From NCBI RefSeq assembly GCF_020852455.1, contig NZ_JADZAT010000004.1:1-39861 (forward strand): DNA of 39,861 nucleotides, given 5' to 3'. Made by a program: the position numbers and the translations under genes. How positions within the stretch are numbered: position 1 is the stretch's first letter; each line of letters starts with the position of its first letter. Below the pieces are notes generated by a model. It ran no database searches. It was not told the origin of the DNA and saw nothing but the letters and a program-made list of their open reading frames with translations. The DNA comes from Novosphingobium sp. GTDB taxonomy: Bacteria; Pseudomonadota; Alphaproteobacteria; Sphingomonadales; Sphingomonadaceae. Shown piece by piece: positions 33,292 to 39,861 of this stretch.

Positions 33292-34854
33292 CTAACCCGC
33301 CACCGGCAGGGTCAGCACGAAGCAGGCCCCGCGCGGGCTTTCCTCCAGTTCGAGCGATCCGCCCCGGCTTTCGGCCAGCGCCCGGGCGATCGGCAGGCCC
33401 AGCCCGGTGCCGCCGGTCTCGCGCTTGGACGTGAAGAAGGGATCGAACACCCGCACCCGGTCGGCCTCGGGCACGCCGGGGCCATTGTCGTTGAGCGCGA
33501 TGCCGGCAAAGCGGCCGCGGTGCCCGGTGGTTACCGCTAGGGCGCTGGCCCCGGCCTGGCGGGCGTTCTCGATCAGGGTGGCAAGCACCGTTTCCAGCGC
33601 TTCCTCCTCGATCGCCAGCAGCGGATAATCGGGCTCGATGGTATAGGTTACTGCGAATTGCGGGCTGGAATGGGCATCGGCCAGCCGCGCCAGCACCGCC
33701 GCGACATTGCCGCGTGCTTCGCTATCGCCGCGGGCCATGTCGGCCTGGGCCAGCTCCATCAGCCGGCTGACCAGCCGCGACAGCCGATCGGCATCGCCTT
33801 CCATGTTGGACAGGAACCGCGCGCGTTCGGCCTTGCTCATCCCCTCGCCGTGATCCTGCAGCAGTTCCAGCCCGCCGCGAATGCCGGCCAGCGGGGTCTT
33901 GAATTCGTGGCTGAGGCTGGCGGCGAAATCGCGCAGGTAGCGGCTGCGGCGGTTGATCGCCTCGGCCATCAGCGCAAAGTCGGCGTTGAGGCTGCGGATC
34001 TCGCGCACTTCCAGCGTTGGCGCGCGCAGCCGGGCGCTGCGGCCCTGGGCCAGTGCGCGGGTCGCGTCGGACAGCCGCTCAACCGGGACCACGATCGCGC
34101 GGGCCAGCACCGCCGCGATCGCCAGCAGCAGCACGAAGATCACCCCGGCGCCGACCGCGATCTTGCCCCAGTCCTCCCACATGCCGCGAAACAGCGCGCT
34201 GGGCGAGCGTGAGACCAGCACCGCGCCCACCACCTGCCCGTTGACGGTGATCGCGCGGGCGTGGTGCAGGCGAATGTCGGTCGCGGGGCTCAGCCAGTGC
34301 AGCAGCCAGCCGCGCTGGTAGCTGGAATTGAGCCGCATCACCGTCTGCGAACCACCGGCCAGCGCCGCACGCACTTCGGGCAGGCGGCCCAGGCTCCAGC
34401 CGGTCTGGCGACCATTGACCATCACCCCGTCGCGGTCGAGCAGCACGATCGAGGCCAGCGTTGCCGCCTTGGTTTCGGCCAGCGCCGGGGCGATCCGCTG
34501 GGCGGCGGCCAGCGCCGCCGGATCGGGCGGAGCGCGGGCGGGCAGGGCCGGGGGGCGTTCGGGCAGGATCGGGGTCGATCGCAGGTCGATCCCGGTGGTG
34601 ATCGCCGCGGCATAGGGATCGAGCCGCGACATCTCGGGCACCGGCGGGGCTTCGGCCTCGTCAACCTGCGCAGGCTGCGCGCCGGGCCAGACCAGCGCGG
34701 TGCTGGCGGCCAGCGCCGCGGCCTGGGCGCTGACTTCGGCCTCGGTCCGGCGAACCAGCGCGTTCTCGTACACCCGAAGGCCCAGCGCGGCGATCCCGGG
34801 CAGCGCGGCGGCGAACAGCAGCACGCTGACCAGCAGCCAGCGCAGCCGCGGCAC
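33292..34854 (-). CDS. Sensor histidine kinase with periplasmic domain and HAMP
   Basis: A 520-residue kinase. Membrane helix ~7-24, a periplasmic sensor (~40-225), helix ~226-250, HAMP (~250-305), then the phosphoacceptor box ASLSHEFKTPLAGIRG (His316), N-box ETVLATLIENARQAG, NDNGPGVPE and GGTGLGLPIARAL. All boxes are intact. The only plausible start in frame is the GTG at 34854 (no ATG exists between it and the upstream stop). A basic stretch would precede it if translation began earlier at a CTG. The cognate regulator gene ends 38 bases upstream. The signal is unknown. Confidence 0.9.
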   Translation of the reverse strand: MPRLRWLLVSVLLFAAALPGIAALGLRVYENALVRRTEAEVSAQAAALAASTALVWPGAQPAQVDEAEAPPVPEMSRLDPYAAAITTGIDLRSTPILPERPPALPARAPPDPAALAAAQRIAPALAETKAATLASIVLLDRDGVMVNGRQTGWSLGRLPEVRAALAGGSQTVMRLNSSYQRGWLLHWLSPATDIRLHHARAITVNGQVVGAVLVSRSPSALFRGMWEDWGKIAVGAGVIFVLLLAIAAVLARAIVVPVERLSDATRALAQGRSARLRAPTLEVREIRSLNADFALMAEAINRRSRYLRDFAASLSHEFKTPLAGIRGGLELLQDHGEGMSKAERARFLSNMEGDADRLSRLVSRLMELAQADMARGDSEARGNVAAVLARLADAHSSPQFAVTYTIEPDYPLLAIEEEALETVLATLIENARQAGASALAVTTGHRGRFAGIALNDNGPGVPEADRVRVFDPFFTSKRETGGTGLGLPIARALAESRGGSLELEESPRGACFVLTLPVAG

Positions 34855-34892
34855 CGGCCAGAGCCGCCGGGCCCAGCGCCTGAGCGAGGCGA

Positions 34893-35660
34893 TCAGCCGC
34901 CGGATCGAGCGCCCCCGCTGCAGGGGCCAAGCTTGTAACCGACCCCGGCGCGGGTCTCGATCACGTCATGCCCGCCCGCTTCGGCGAACTTGCGCCGCAG
35001 GTTGCGGATGTGGCTGTCGATCGTGCGGTCGGTGATCGCGAAGCCGGGGCCGTGCAGCTGGTCGATCAGCTGGTCGCGGCTGAGGATCCGCCCGGGCGCG
35101 CCGACCAGTGCCTTCAGCAGGTTGAACTCGCTGACGGTCAGGGCCACCTCGGCCCCGTCCCAGTGCGCAACCCAGCCTTCGGTATCGAGGCTGAGCTTGC
35201 CCTGCGCCACGGCGTCGCTGGCGGCGGGCGGCGGCACCTCGCGCGGAGCGGCGCGGCGCATGATCGCGTTGGCGCGGGCCACCACCTCGCGGGGGCTGAA
35301 GGGTTTGACCACATAGTCGTCGGCGCCCAGCTCGATCCCCAGCACCCGGTCGAACTCGTCATCGCGGCTGGAGAGGAACAGCACCGGGACCTCGCTCGAG
35401 CTGCGCAGCCGGCGGCAGACCTCCAGCCCGTCCATTCGCGGCATGTTGATGTCCAGCACCACCAGATCAGGGGTCTGCCGCGCCACTTCGGCCAGCGCCT
35501 CCTCGCCATCGGCGGCCTCGCAGACCTCAATCCCGGCCTTGTCGAAGGCAAAGGCCAGCAGCTGGCGAATATGCGGGTCGTCATCGACCAGAAGGACGCG
35601 GCGGGTCATGGGGTTAGATGGCGCGGTTTGCGAGGCGAGGTCAATCGTCAAGGTAGCCAT
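34893..35660 (-). CDS. OmpR/PhoB-family response regulator (second system)
   Basis: A two-domain regulator: receiver with VLLVDDDPHIRQ, phosphoacceptor Asp in VVLDINMPRMDG and VVKPFSPREVV; winged helix with VSEFNLLKALVG and DRTIDSHIRNLRRKF, ending GVGYKLGP. Two starts are possible. ATG 35660 (255 residues) has GGAAGGG seven bases upstream and overlaps the DUF4173 stop by 20 bases, so I list it. ATG 35609 (238 residues, MTRRVLLVDDD) fits family length but has no ribosome-binding site. The kinase follows, and the membrane protein gene precedes it. Confidence 0.9.
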   Translation of the reverse strand: MATLTIDLASQTAPSNPMTRRVLLVDDDPHIRQLLAFAFDKAGIEVCEAADGEEALAEVARQTPDLVVLDINMPRMDGLEVCRRLRSSSEVPVLFLSSRDDEFDRVLGIELGADDYVVKPFSPREVVARANAIMRRAAPREVPPPAASDAVAQGKLSLDTEGWVAHWDGAEVALTVSEFNLLKALVGAPGRILSRDQLIDQLHGPGFAITDRTIDSHIRNLRRKFAEAGGHDVIETRAGVGYKLGPCSGGARSGG

Positions 35661-37155
35661 AGCAGGGCCCTTCCAGAGCGTGAGCGGATATTTCGGGTCC
35701 GACAAGCGCGCGCGCCTTGTCCAGCCGGTGGTCGAGAGCAAGGCTCCAGCCGCCATCGCCGCGCTGGTCAGCCATCTTGCGCATCACGTTGTTGCGGACC
35801 GAACGGACCTTGTTGTGCAGAGCTTCGGGCAGCGGGCGCTGTTCAAGCTCGACCAGCGAAAGCAGGGCCGATCCATTGAGATCGTTGAGGTAGCACAGGT
35901 CCAGCTCGGCCCCGTCGCCGTCGATCTCGCGGGCGTGGCGCACGTTCCAGCTGGCCGCGACCGCGCCCAGATCAACAAAGCAGACCACGGTAAGCAGCAC
36001 GGCGGTGGTGGCGAGGTTGGCGTTGATCAACCAGCTCGCGCTCTTTTCCTTGAGCATCCGCCACAGCACCAGCAAGAGCCCAGCCGCGACCAGCGCCATC
36101 CACAGCAGCGCCGAAATCCTCAGCTCTGTAAGCGAATAGGCCTCGACATAGTCCCAGGTGCGCCAGGCCGCGCTGGCCACCAGCACCAGGTTCTGGACGA
36201 TCCACAGTGTCACCAGCCCGCGCGCCAGCGGGCTTTGCGCGGTGCGCGATCCTGGGCGCAGCGCCACCAGCACGAACAGCGCGGCGAGCAGCGCGGTCGC
36301 CACCAGCGGATAGGCGCCGCGGTGGGCATATTCGGACAGCACGATCCCGTCGGGCAGCTCGGCGAGGCCCGAGAGGTAGGCCAGGTCCATCGCGTTCTGC
36401 AGCGCGAACAGCGCGTTGAAGGCCAGCAGCGACAGCGTGACCGCCGCCGAGGAGAAGCCCGGGATCGGCAGATCGCCGCTGCCATCGAAAGTGCCAAAGG
36501 TGTGGCGCGGCGGACGCGGGCGCAGCACGCCCCAGCTGATCAGCCCCAGAAAGCCCAGCAGGATCATGTGCGGAATGAACATCCAGTCGAAATCGGGCGG
36601 GGTGAGCGAGGCGAAGAACCGTTCGATCACCGGGTTGGCCTGCGCGAACAGCCACAGGAACAGCGCGCTGCCCAGCAGCGGCAGTACCAGCACCGCCAGA
36701 CTGCGGCGCAGGCCCCAGTTGCTGGGCGGCAACTTGCGCCGGACCTTTGACAGGATCGCCAGATCGATCAGCGGGCCGAACAGCGATTTGAAGCCGTGCA
36801 CGAACAGCCGCTGGAACCAGCGCCAGCCATCGTCGAACCGCGCGGTGCCGGGCAGCAGCGTGGCCAGCCCGATCGCCACCCAGAACAGCGCGAAGGCCAG
36901 CGGGCTGGGATCCCACAACTGGGCCAGGGCATAGAGCGCGGCAATGCCCAGCGCGATCATCGCCCGCTTGTCGCGGCGCACCGCCGGGCGCGCGGCGGCC
37001 AGTGCGGCGCAGAGGCCGAGCATGAAAATGCCCTGCACCCCGGTGGCCTGTTCCAGCTCCCAGAACACATAATTGCCCAGCAGCACGACCAGCGCAGTCA
37101 GCCCCAGCTTGAGCGCGAAGGCCCCGGTCCAGCGTTCTTTCGACAACAGTCTCAT
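35641..37155 (-). CDS. DUF4173 (DUF4153-like) membrane protein
   Basis: A 504-residue polytopic protein with about ten to eleven membrane helices. The C-terminal ~110 residues are soluble, with LDLCYLNDLNGSALLSL. The conserved family stretch SEYAHRGAYPL is present in the middle. The function of DUF4173 is unknown. It is the first gene of a reverse operon with the response regulator and histidine kinase and overlaps the regulator by 20 bases, so it may be part of the signal input or output of that system. GGGAGA precedes the ATG. Confidence 0.85.
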   Translation of the reverse strand: MRLLSKERWTGAFALKLGLTALVVLLGNYVFWELEQATGVQGIFMLGLCAALAAARPAVRRDKRAMIALGIAALYALAQLWDPSPLAFALFWVAIGLATLLPGTARFDDGWRWFQRLFVHGFKSLFGPLIDLAILSKVRRKLPPSNWGLRRSLAVLVLPLLGSALFLWLFAQANPVIERFFASLTPPDFDWMFIPHMILLGFLGLISWGVLRPRPPRHTFGTFDGSGDLPIPGFSSAAVTLSLLAFNALFALQNAMDLAYLSGLAELPDGIVLSEYAHRGAYPLVATALLAALFVLVALRPGSRTAQSPLARGLVTLWIVQNLVLVASAAWRTWDYVEAYSLTELRISALLWMALVAAGLLLVLWRMLKEKSASWLINANLATTAVLLTVVCFVDLGAVAASWNVRHAREIDGDGAELDLCYLNDLNGSALLSLVELEQRPLPEALHNKVRSVRNNVMRKMADQRGDGGWSLALDHRLDKARALVGPEISAHALEGPCYGYLDD

Positions 37156-37274
37156 GCGTCAGTCTCCCTGTTGGGGCCTGTCTGGCCGCGTGCTGTGAAC
37201 AGGGTTGCGGTGCGGCCATGCCAATCCGGTGGCCTTTGTGTGCAGACGCAGTGCAAGCCTGCTATATCAAGGCC

Positions 37275-38063
37275 ATGCCCGATCCCGCCTTGCTGCATAA
37301 CCTGCTCGACATGATCCGCGCCCGCCCGATCGAGCGGCTGTTCGTGCTGGGGATCTGCGGCGCGCAAGGTTCGGGCAAGAGCACGCTGGTCGCCGCGCTG
37401 GCCGATCGCCTGGCCCGCGAAGGGATCGCCGCCGCCATGCTGTCGCTCGACGATCTCTACCGCACCCGGGCGGAGCGTCAGGCGCTGGCGCGCGAGGTCC
37501 ACCCGCTGTTCGCCACGCGCGGGGTGCCCGGCACGCATGACGTGGCGCTGGGGCTGGAGGTGGTCGATGCGTTGGCCCGGGGCGAGGGCGCCGCGCTGCC
37601 GCGCTTCGCCAAGGGCCAGGACGACCGCCTGCCGCGCAGCGCCTGGCCGCTCGCCCCCGCCGCAACGCAGGTGCTGCTGCTCGAAGGCTGGTGCCTGGGC
37701 GCCCGCCCGCAGGACCCCGCCGCGCTGGCCGAGCCCGCCAACGCGCTGGAAGCGCAGGAAGACCCCGGCGGCATCTGGCGCCGCCACGCCAATGCCGCGC
37801 TGGCCGGACCCTATCAGGACTTGTTCGCCCGGATCGACCGGCTGGTCCTGCTCGCCGCGCCGGACTGGCAGGTGGTCGCCCAGTGGCGCGAACAGCAGGA
37901 GGCAGAGCTGCGCGCCACCGGGGCCGCGCTGGCCATGACCGGAGCAGAGGTCCAGCGCTTCATCCAGCATTACGAACGCCTGACCCGCTGGATCCTGCTG
38001 GAAATGCCGCAGCGCGCCGACCTGGTCGTGCAGCTTGACCATGCGCGCGGAATTGTGGCGTAA
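37275..38063 (+). CDS. P-loop kinase, D-glycerate 3-kinase-like
   Basis: A 262-residue P-loop kinase. Walker A is GAQGSGKST (29-37), followed by MLSLDDLYRTRAERQALA, HPLFATRGVPGTHDV, PRFAKGQDDR and LLLEGWCLGARPQ, blocks shared with plant D-glycerate 3-kinase and its bacterial relatives. It would phosphorylate D-glycerate to 3-phosphoglycerate; related uridine-kinase-like members are an alternative. The start at 37275 (MPDPALLHNLLDMI) is the family N terminus; the open frame goes 57 bases further. It is divergent from the DUF4173 operon. Confidence 0.88.
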   Translation: MPDPALLHNLLDMIRARPIERLFVLGICGAQGSGKSTLVAALADRLAREGIAAAMLSLDDLYRTRAERQALAREVHPLFATRGVPGTHDVALGLEVVDALARGEGAALPRFAKGQDDRLPRSAWPLAPAATQVLLLEGWCLGARPQDPAALAEPANALEAQEDPGGIWRRHANAALAGPYQDLFARIDRLVLLAAPDWQVVAQWREQQEAELRATGAALAMTGAEVQRFIQHYERLTRWILLEMPQRADLVVQLDHARGIVA

Positions 38064-38109
38064 CGCGAAGCACTTGCTGGTTGGCCCGCGCCGGGATAGC
38101 TTCCCATTC

Positions 38110-38568
38110 ATGCGTCGAGCCAGCACCGCCCCCGGTAACCGACTCTGGCTTGCCGCCGGATTGCTGGCACTGGCCGGGACGATCGGTCCGGCCGAGGCAA
38201 TCGGCGTGCGGCGCCCCCCGGCGCTTGGGCCGCCGGTTACGGTGCGGGTCGAACTGGTCGAAAACGATGCCACGGTCATCGACCAGGTGGTATCCGGGCT
38301 GGTGCGCCGCATGGGGCACGTAACGGTCGAGCGGGACCTGACCGAACTGCGACCTTGCCCGCTGGGAGGGCGCACGGATTTCGTCACCAGATTCATTCAT
38401 GAGGTGGAGCTGGGGCTGCAGCACCGCCTGCCAGAGCAAGGCGGGCTCTCGCTCAAACTCAGTGTGCGGCGCCAGACGAATCCACTCAGTGCGGCTATTT
38501 CGATCCCCGATGCCAAAAGGCCCCGATCGATCGCTATTCTGACCGGATCGAGCAGTTCGTGTTTGTGA
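38110..38568 (+). CDS. Small exported protein 1, apparently frameshifted near its 3' end
   Basis: As read, 152 residues with a signal peptide (MRRASTAPGNRLWLAAGLLALA, cleavage near AEA) and a beta-rich mature part (VRVELVEND, HVTVERDLTEL, EVELGLQHRL, LSLKLSVRR). The last ~37 residues (from about QTNPLSAA) look like out-of-frame sequence. From about 38465 the other frame reads on with CGYFDPRCQKAP and VFVKPGQATEVPIL to a stop at 38631-38633, which overlaps the ATG of the next gene as expected for an intact operon. A one-base loss near 38465-38475 would explain this. The family is unknown to me. It shares its pattern with the gene at 39225-39719. Confidence 0.6.
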   Translation: MRRASTAPGNRLWLAAGLLALAGTIGPAEAIGVRRPPALGPPVTVRVELVENDATVIDQVVSGLVRRMGHVTVERDLTELRPCPLGGRTDFVTRFIHEVELGLQHRLPEQGGLSLKLSVRRQTNPLSAAISIPDAKRPRSIAILTGSSSSCL

Positions 38569-38633
38569 AACCGGGGCAAGCGACCGAGGTGCCGATCCTG
38601 GCCGGAATGCACGTGCGATTGACATTGCAATGA
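38463..38633 (+). pseudogene. Out-of-frame 3' part of exported protein 1
   Basis: Reading frame minus one relative to the upstream part. It encodes a Cys-containing segment (STQCGYFDPRCQ) and a hydrophobic-alternating end (FVFVKPGQATEVPILAGM, then HVRLTLQ) that follows the C-terminal pattern of the third exported protein (NGRCDRI... LLLESGTTQRWV... IVVTVTTR). The stop shares bases with the ATG at 38630. It may be a true mutation or a sequencing/assembly error; no slippery heptamer for programmed shifting was seen. Confidence 0.5.
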
Positions 38634-39232
38634 AACCAGCCGCGCCGCGCCTTGCCATGATCGCCTTGGCCGCCTTTGCCGGTCTGCTCGGGCCGCAGCC
38701 GCTGCAGGCCCAGTACGAGCAGACCTTTCAGTTGCGCGCCGGATTTGGGCACCATGTCCAGCTGCGCCGTCCAGAGGCCAAGACCCCGCTGATCACTTAC
38801 GACGTGCTGATCAGCAAGAACGGTGAGTACTTCTGGAGCGGGCCGCTGACCATCTCGGTCGATAACCAGAGCGATGAAGTGGTCCTGCAGCAGGCTGCCG
38901 ATTGTGGGATGGTCATTCTCGCCTTTGCCGGGGAGCGGGCAGAACCCGCCGGGGCCTGGACGCTGGACTATCGCCAGACCGGCGCCAGCCTCGTAATCGG
39001 CCTGCGGGCGGACAACTATCCGCCAGGCAACGTGACTTACCGTTTCTCGCTCGACCTGCGCGGCGGGGAACCGGCACCGGGTGCCAAGGGCGCTGACCGC
39101 TGCGAATCCGAGCCGTGGCGGTGGCGCGACTTTTCCTGGCAAAGCGATTTCGCCGAGCCGGGCGAACGCGAATTCGAACTGACCGGGCGCGAAGGTTTCA
39201 CGGTTCGTTTCAGGAGAAGGCCCGATGCCTAG
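38630..39232 (+). CDS. Small exported protein 2, unknown function
   Basis: A 200-residue exported protein: signal peptide MKPAAPRLAMIALAAFAGLL to about LQAQ, then a beta-rich chain with TYDVLISKNGEYFWSGPL, ADCGMVILAF, TYRFSLDL and a C-terminal GREGFTVRFRRRP. Two cysteines (DCG and RCE) could form a disulfide. No known domain was recognised. The strand pattern V-x-I-x-K-N-G at the N-terminal part resembles the other two exported proteins beside it. It overlaps the upstream gene end by four bases and the downstream gene by eight. Confidence 0.72.
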   Translation: MKPAAPRLAMIALAAFAGLLGPQPLQAQYEQTFQLRAGFGHHVQLRRPEAKTPLITYDVLISKNGEYFWSGPLTISVDNQSDEVVLQQAADCGMVILAFAGERAEPAGAWTLDYRQTGASLVIGLRADNYPPGNVTYRFSLDLRGGEPAPGAKGADRCESEPWRWRDFSWQSDFAEPGEREFELTGREGFTVRFRRRPDA

Positions 39233-39719
39233 AATTGCAACCGGGCTGCTCGCCATCCTGCTGGCCACCCCCGCCTGGGCACAGGTTCCCGCCGAACGCA
39301 TCAGCGTGCGTGATCTTGAAGTTGTGGTGACCCGCGATGGCAGGGAAATTGCCCACGAAACGCTGCGCCTGCCGGTCAATCCCGATCGCAAGGACCAGTC
39401 TCCGCGCATGGTCAGTTATGAGCGCAGATGGCAAGACGAACGAACACTGAAATGCGGCAAGGGCGAATCCTGGTCCGAAATCGAATCTTCGCTGGAGATC
39501 AGCGCGGGAGAGCGAACGGGGATGACCGATTTGAGCTTTGAGTGGAATGAACAGATAACTCTGAACGACTACAACGGGCGCTGCGACAGGATTCCGAAGA
39601 ACGAGGAGCGGAAGCTGAATGTCCGCACCACCCTGCTGCTCGAATCCGGTACCACCCAGCGCTGGGTGGGCGAACATGGCATCGTTGTTACCGTAACGAC
39701 GCGCGAAAGCGCCCGCTAG
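39225..39719 (+). CDS. Small exported protein 3, unknown function
   Basis: A 164-residue exported protein: signal peptide MPRIATGLLAILLATPAWA, then a beta-rich chain (VRDLEVVVTRDGREIA, ERTLKCGKGE, SSLEISAGE, NGRCDRI, RTTLLLESG, HGIVVTVTTR). Two cysteines, likely a disulfide. No known domain was recognised. It is the third member of the tandem set and overlaps the preceding gene by eight bases. Its TAG stop is immediately followed by the inverted repeat of the right edge, just as the phaZ stop is at the left edge. Confidence 0.72.
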   Translation: MPRIATGLLAILLATPAWAQVPAERISVRDLEVVVTRDGREIAHETLRLPVNPDRKDQSPRMVSYERRWQDERTLKCGKGESWSEIESSLEISAGERTGMTDLSFEWNEQITLNDYNGRCDRIPKNEERKLNVRTTLLLESGTTQRWVGEHGIVVTVTTRESAR

Positions 39720-39861
39720 ACCCTGTCCTGTTTGGGCGGAGGCGTCGACGCGGAGCCGAATTTGGCTCAGCGTGAGGCGCGAGGAGGGAGCCATGCCGTT
39801 GCATAGTGACCGACGAGCAACGCGGCGCTGGGCCAAATTCGGCCCGCCCCTGCGGGGTCGC
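39717..39861. repeat. Dispersed inverted-repeat element, right copy
   Basis: Inverted copy of bases 3-147 with about 96% identity; the outermost ~110 bases are identical. It contains the same internal hairpin arms around GCCGAATTTGGC and GCCAAATTCGGC. It starts at the stop codon of the third exported protein gene (CTAGACCCTGTCCTG), so both copies have the same orientation relative to the gene they follow. Confidence 0.85.

Noticed and set aside
38455..38480. Programmed minus-one frameshift in exported protein 1.
   Set aside because: No X XXY YYZ slippery heptamer or stimulatory hairpin is seen, so a mutation or sequence error is more likely.
1..39861. The edge repeats as terminal inverted repeats of one large transposon or invertible island.
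   Set aside because: No transposase, recombinase or cargo pattern; core housekeeping genes fill the window; contig breakage at a repeat explains it better.
1..39861. tRNA, rRNA, CRISPR array, prophage genes.
   Set aside because: None were recognised on either strand.

Overview
The window reads as a chromosomal stretch of a GC-rich alphaproteobacterium, most likely of the order Sphingomonadales (Sphingomonas/Novosphingobium/Erythrobacter group). The reasons are the dense mixed-strand gene packing, the many ATGA or GTGA start/stop overlaps, and the gene families present: intracellular PHA depolymerase, RibA with a degenerate N-terminal half, a PabB-PabC fusion, HTD2-like dehydratase, DUF853 ATPase and DUF4173 protein. 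The taxonomic call is inference from gene content. No rRNA, tRNA, CRISPR array, transposase or phage gene was seen. The two window ends carry the same ~145-bp repeat in opposite orientation, which suggests a contig that stops in a dispersed repeat at each side.

Layout. 0-6.2 kb: phaZ (PHB mobilisation) diverges from an ABC exporter and uppP across a region with a strong TGCA-type palindrome; then phhA, rpmG and a LolA-like carrier. 6.2-6.66 kb: a gene-free region with a tandem 10-bp operator motif, a structured candidate small RNA ending in a good terminator, and a palindromic repeat. 6.66-9.86 kb: four overlapping forward genes (xth, ribA, GNAT acetyltransferase, HTD2-like dehydratase). 9.86-13.9 kb: four overlapping reverse genes (pabB-pabC fusion, class I aminotransferase, RluA-type pseudouridine synthase, arfB). 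14-18.3 kb: DUF853 ATPase and a secreted M1 aminopeptidase. 18.3-21.1 kb: an operon of an exported EF-hand protein, an OmpR-type regulator and a histidine kinase. 21.3-22.4 kb: VOC protein and a MazE-like/Doc toxin-antitoxin pair. 22.4-26.7 kb: aminopeptidase P, oligopeptidase B and a thioesterase. 26.7-30.2 kb: a membrane diguanylate cyclase, alanine dehydrogenase and a divergent Lrp regulator with many TCACC/GGTGA half-sites between them. 30.5-33.1 kb: DUF2157/GDYXXLXY membrane pair and an MBL hydrolase. 33.3-37.2 kb: DUF4173 membrane protein, response regulator and histidine kinase. 37.3-39.7 kb: a glycerate-kinase-type enzyme and three small exported proteins, the first with an apparent frameshift.

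Most genes are housekeeping (folate, riboflavin, peptide turnover, ribosome rescue, envelope). The most interesting signals are regulatory. An 18-nt tandem repeat (17/18 identical) lies both upstream of the EF-hand/two-component operon and upstream of the candidate sRNA, in the same orientation relative to each, suggesting a small regulon of that response regulator. The second is the set of three tandem small secreted Cys-pair proteins of unknown function at the right edge.
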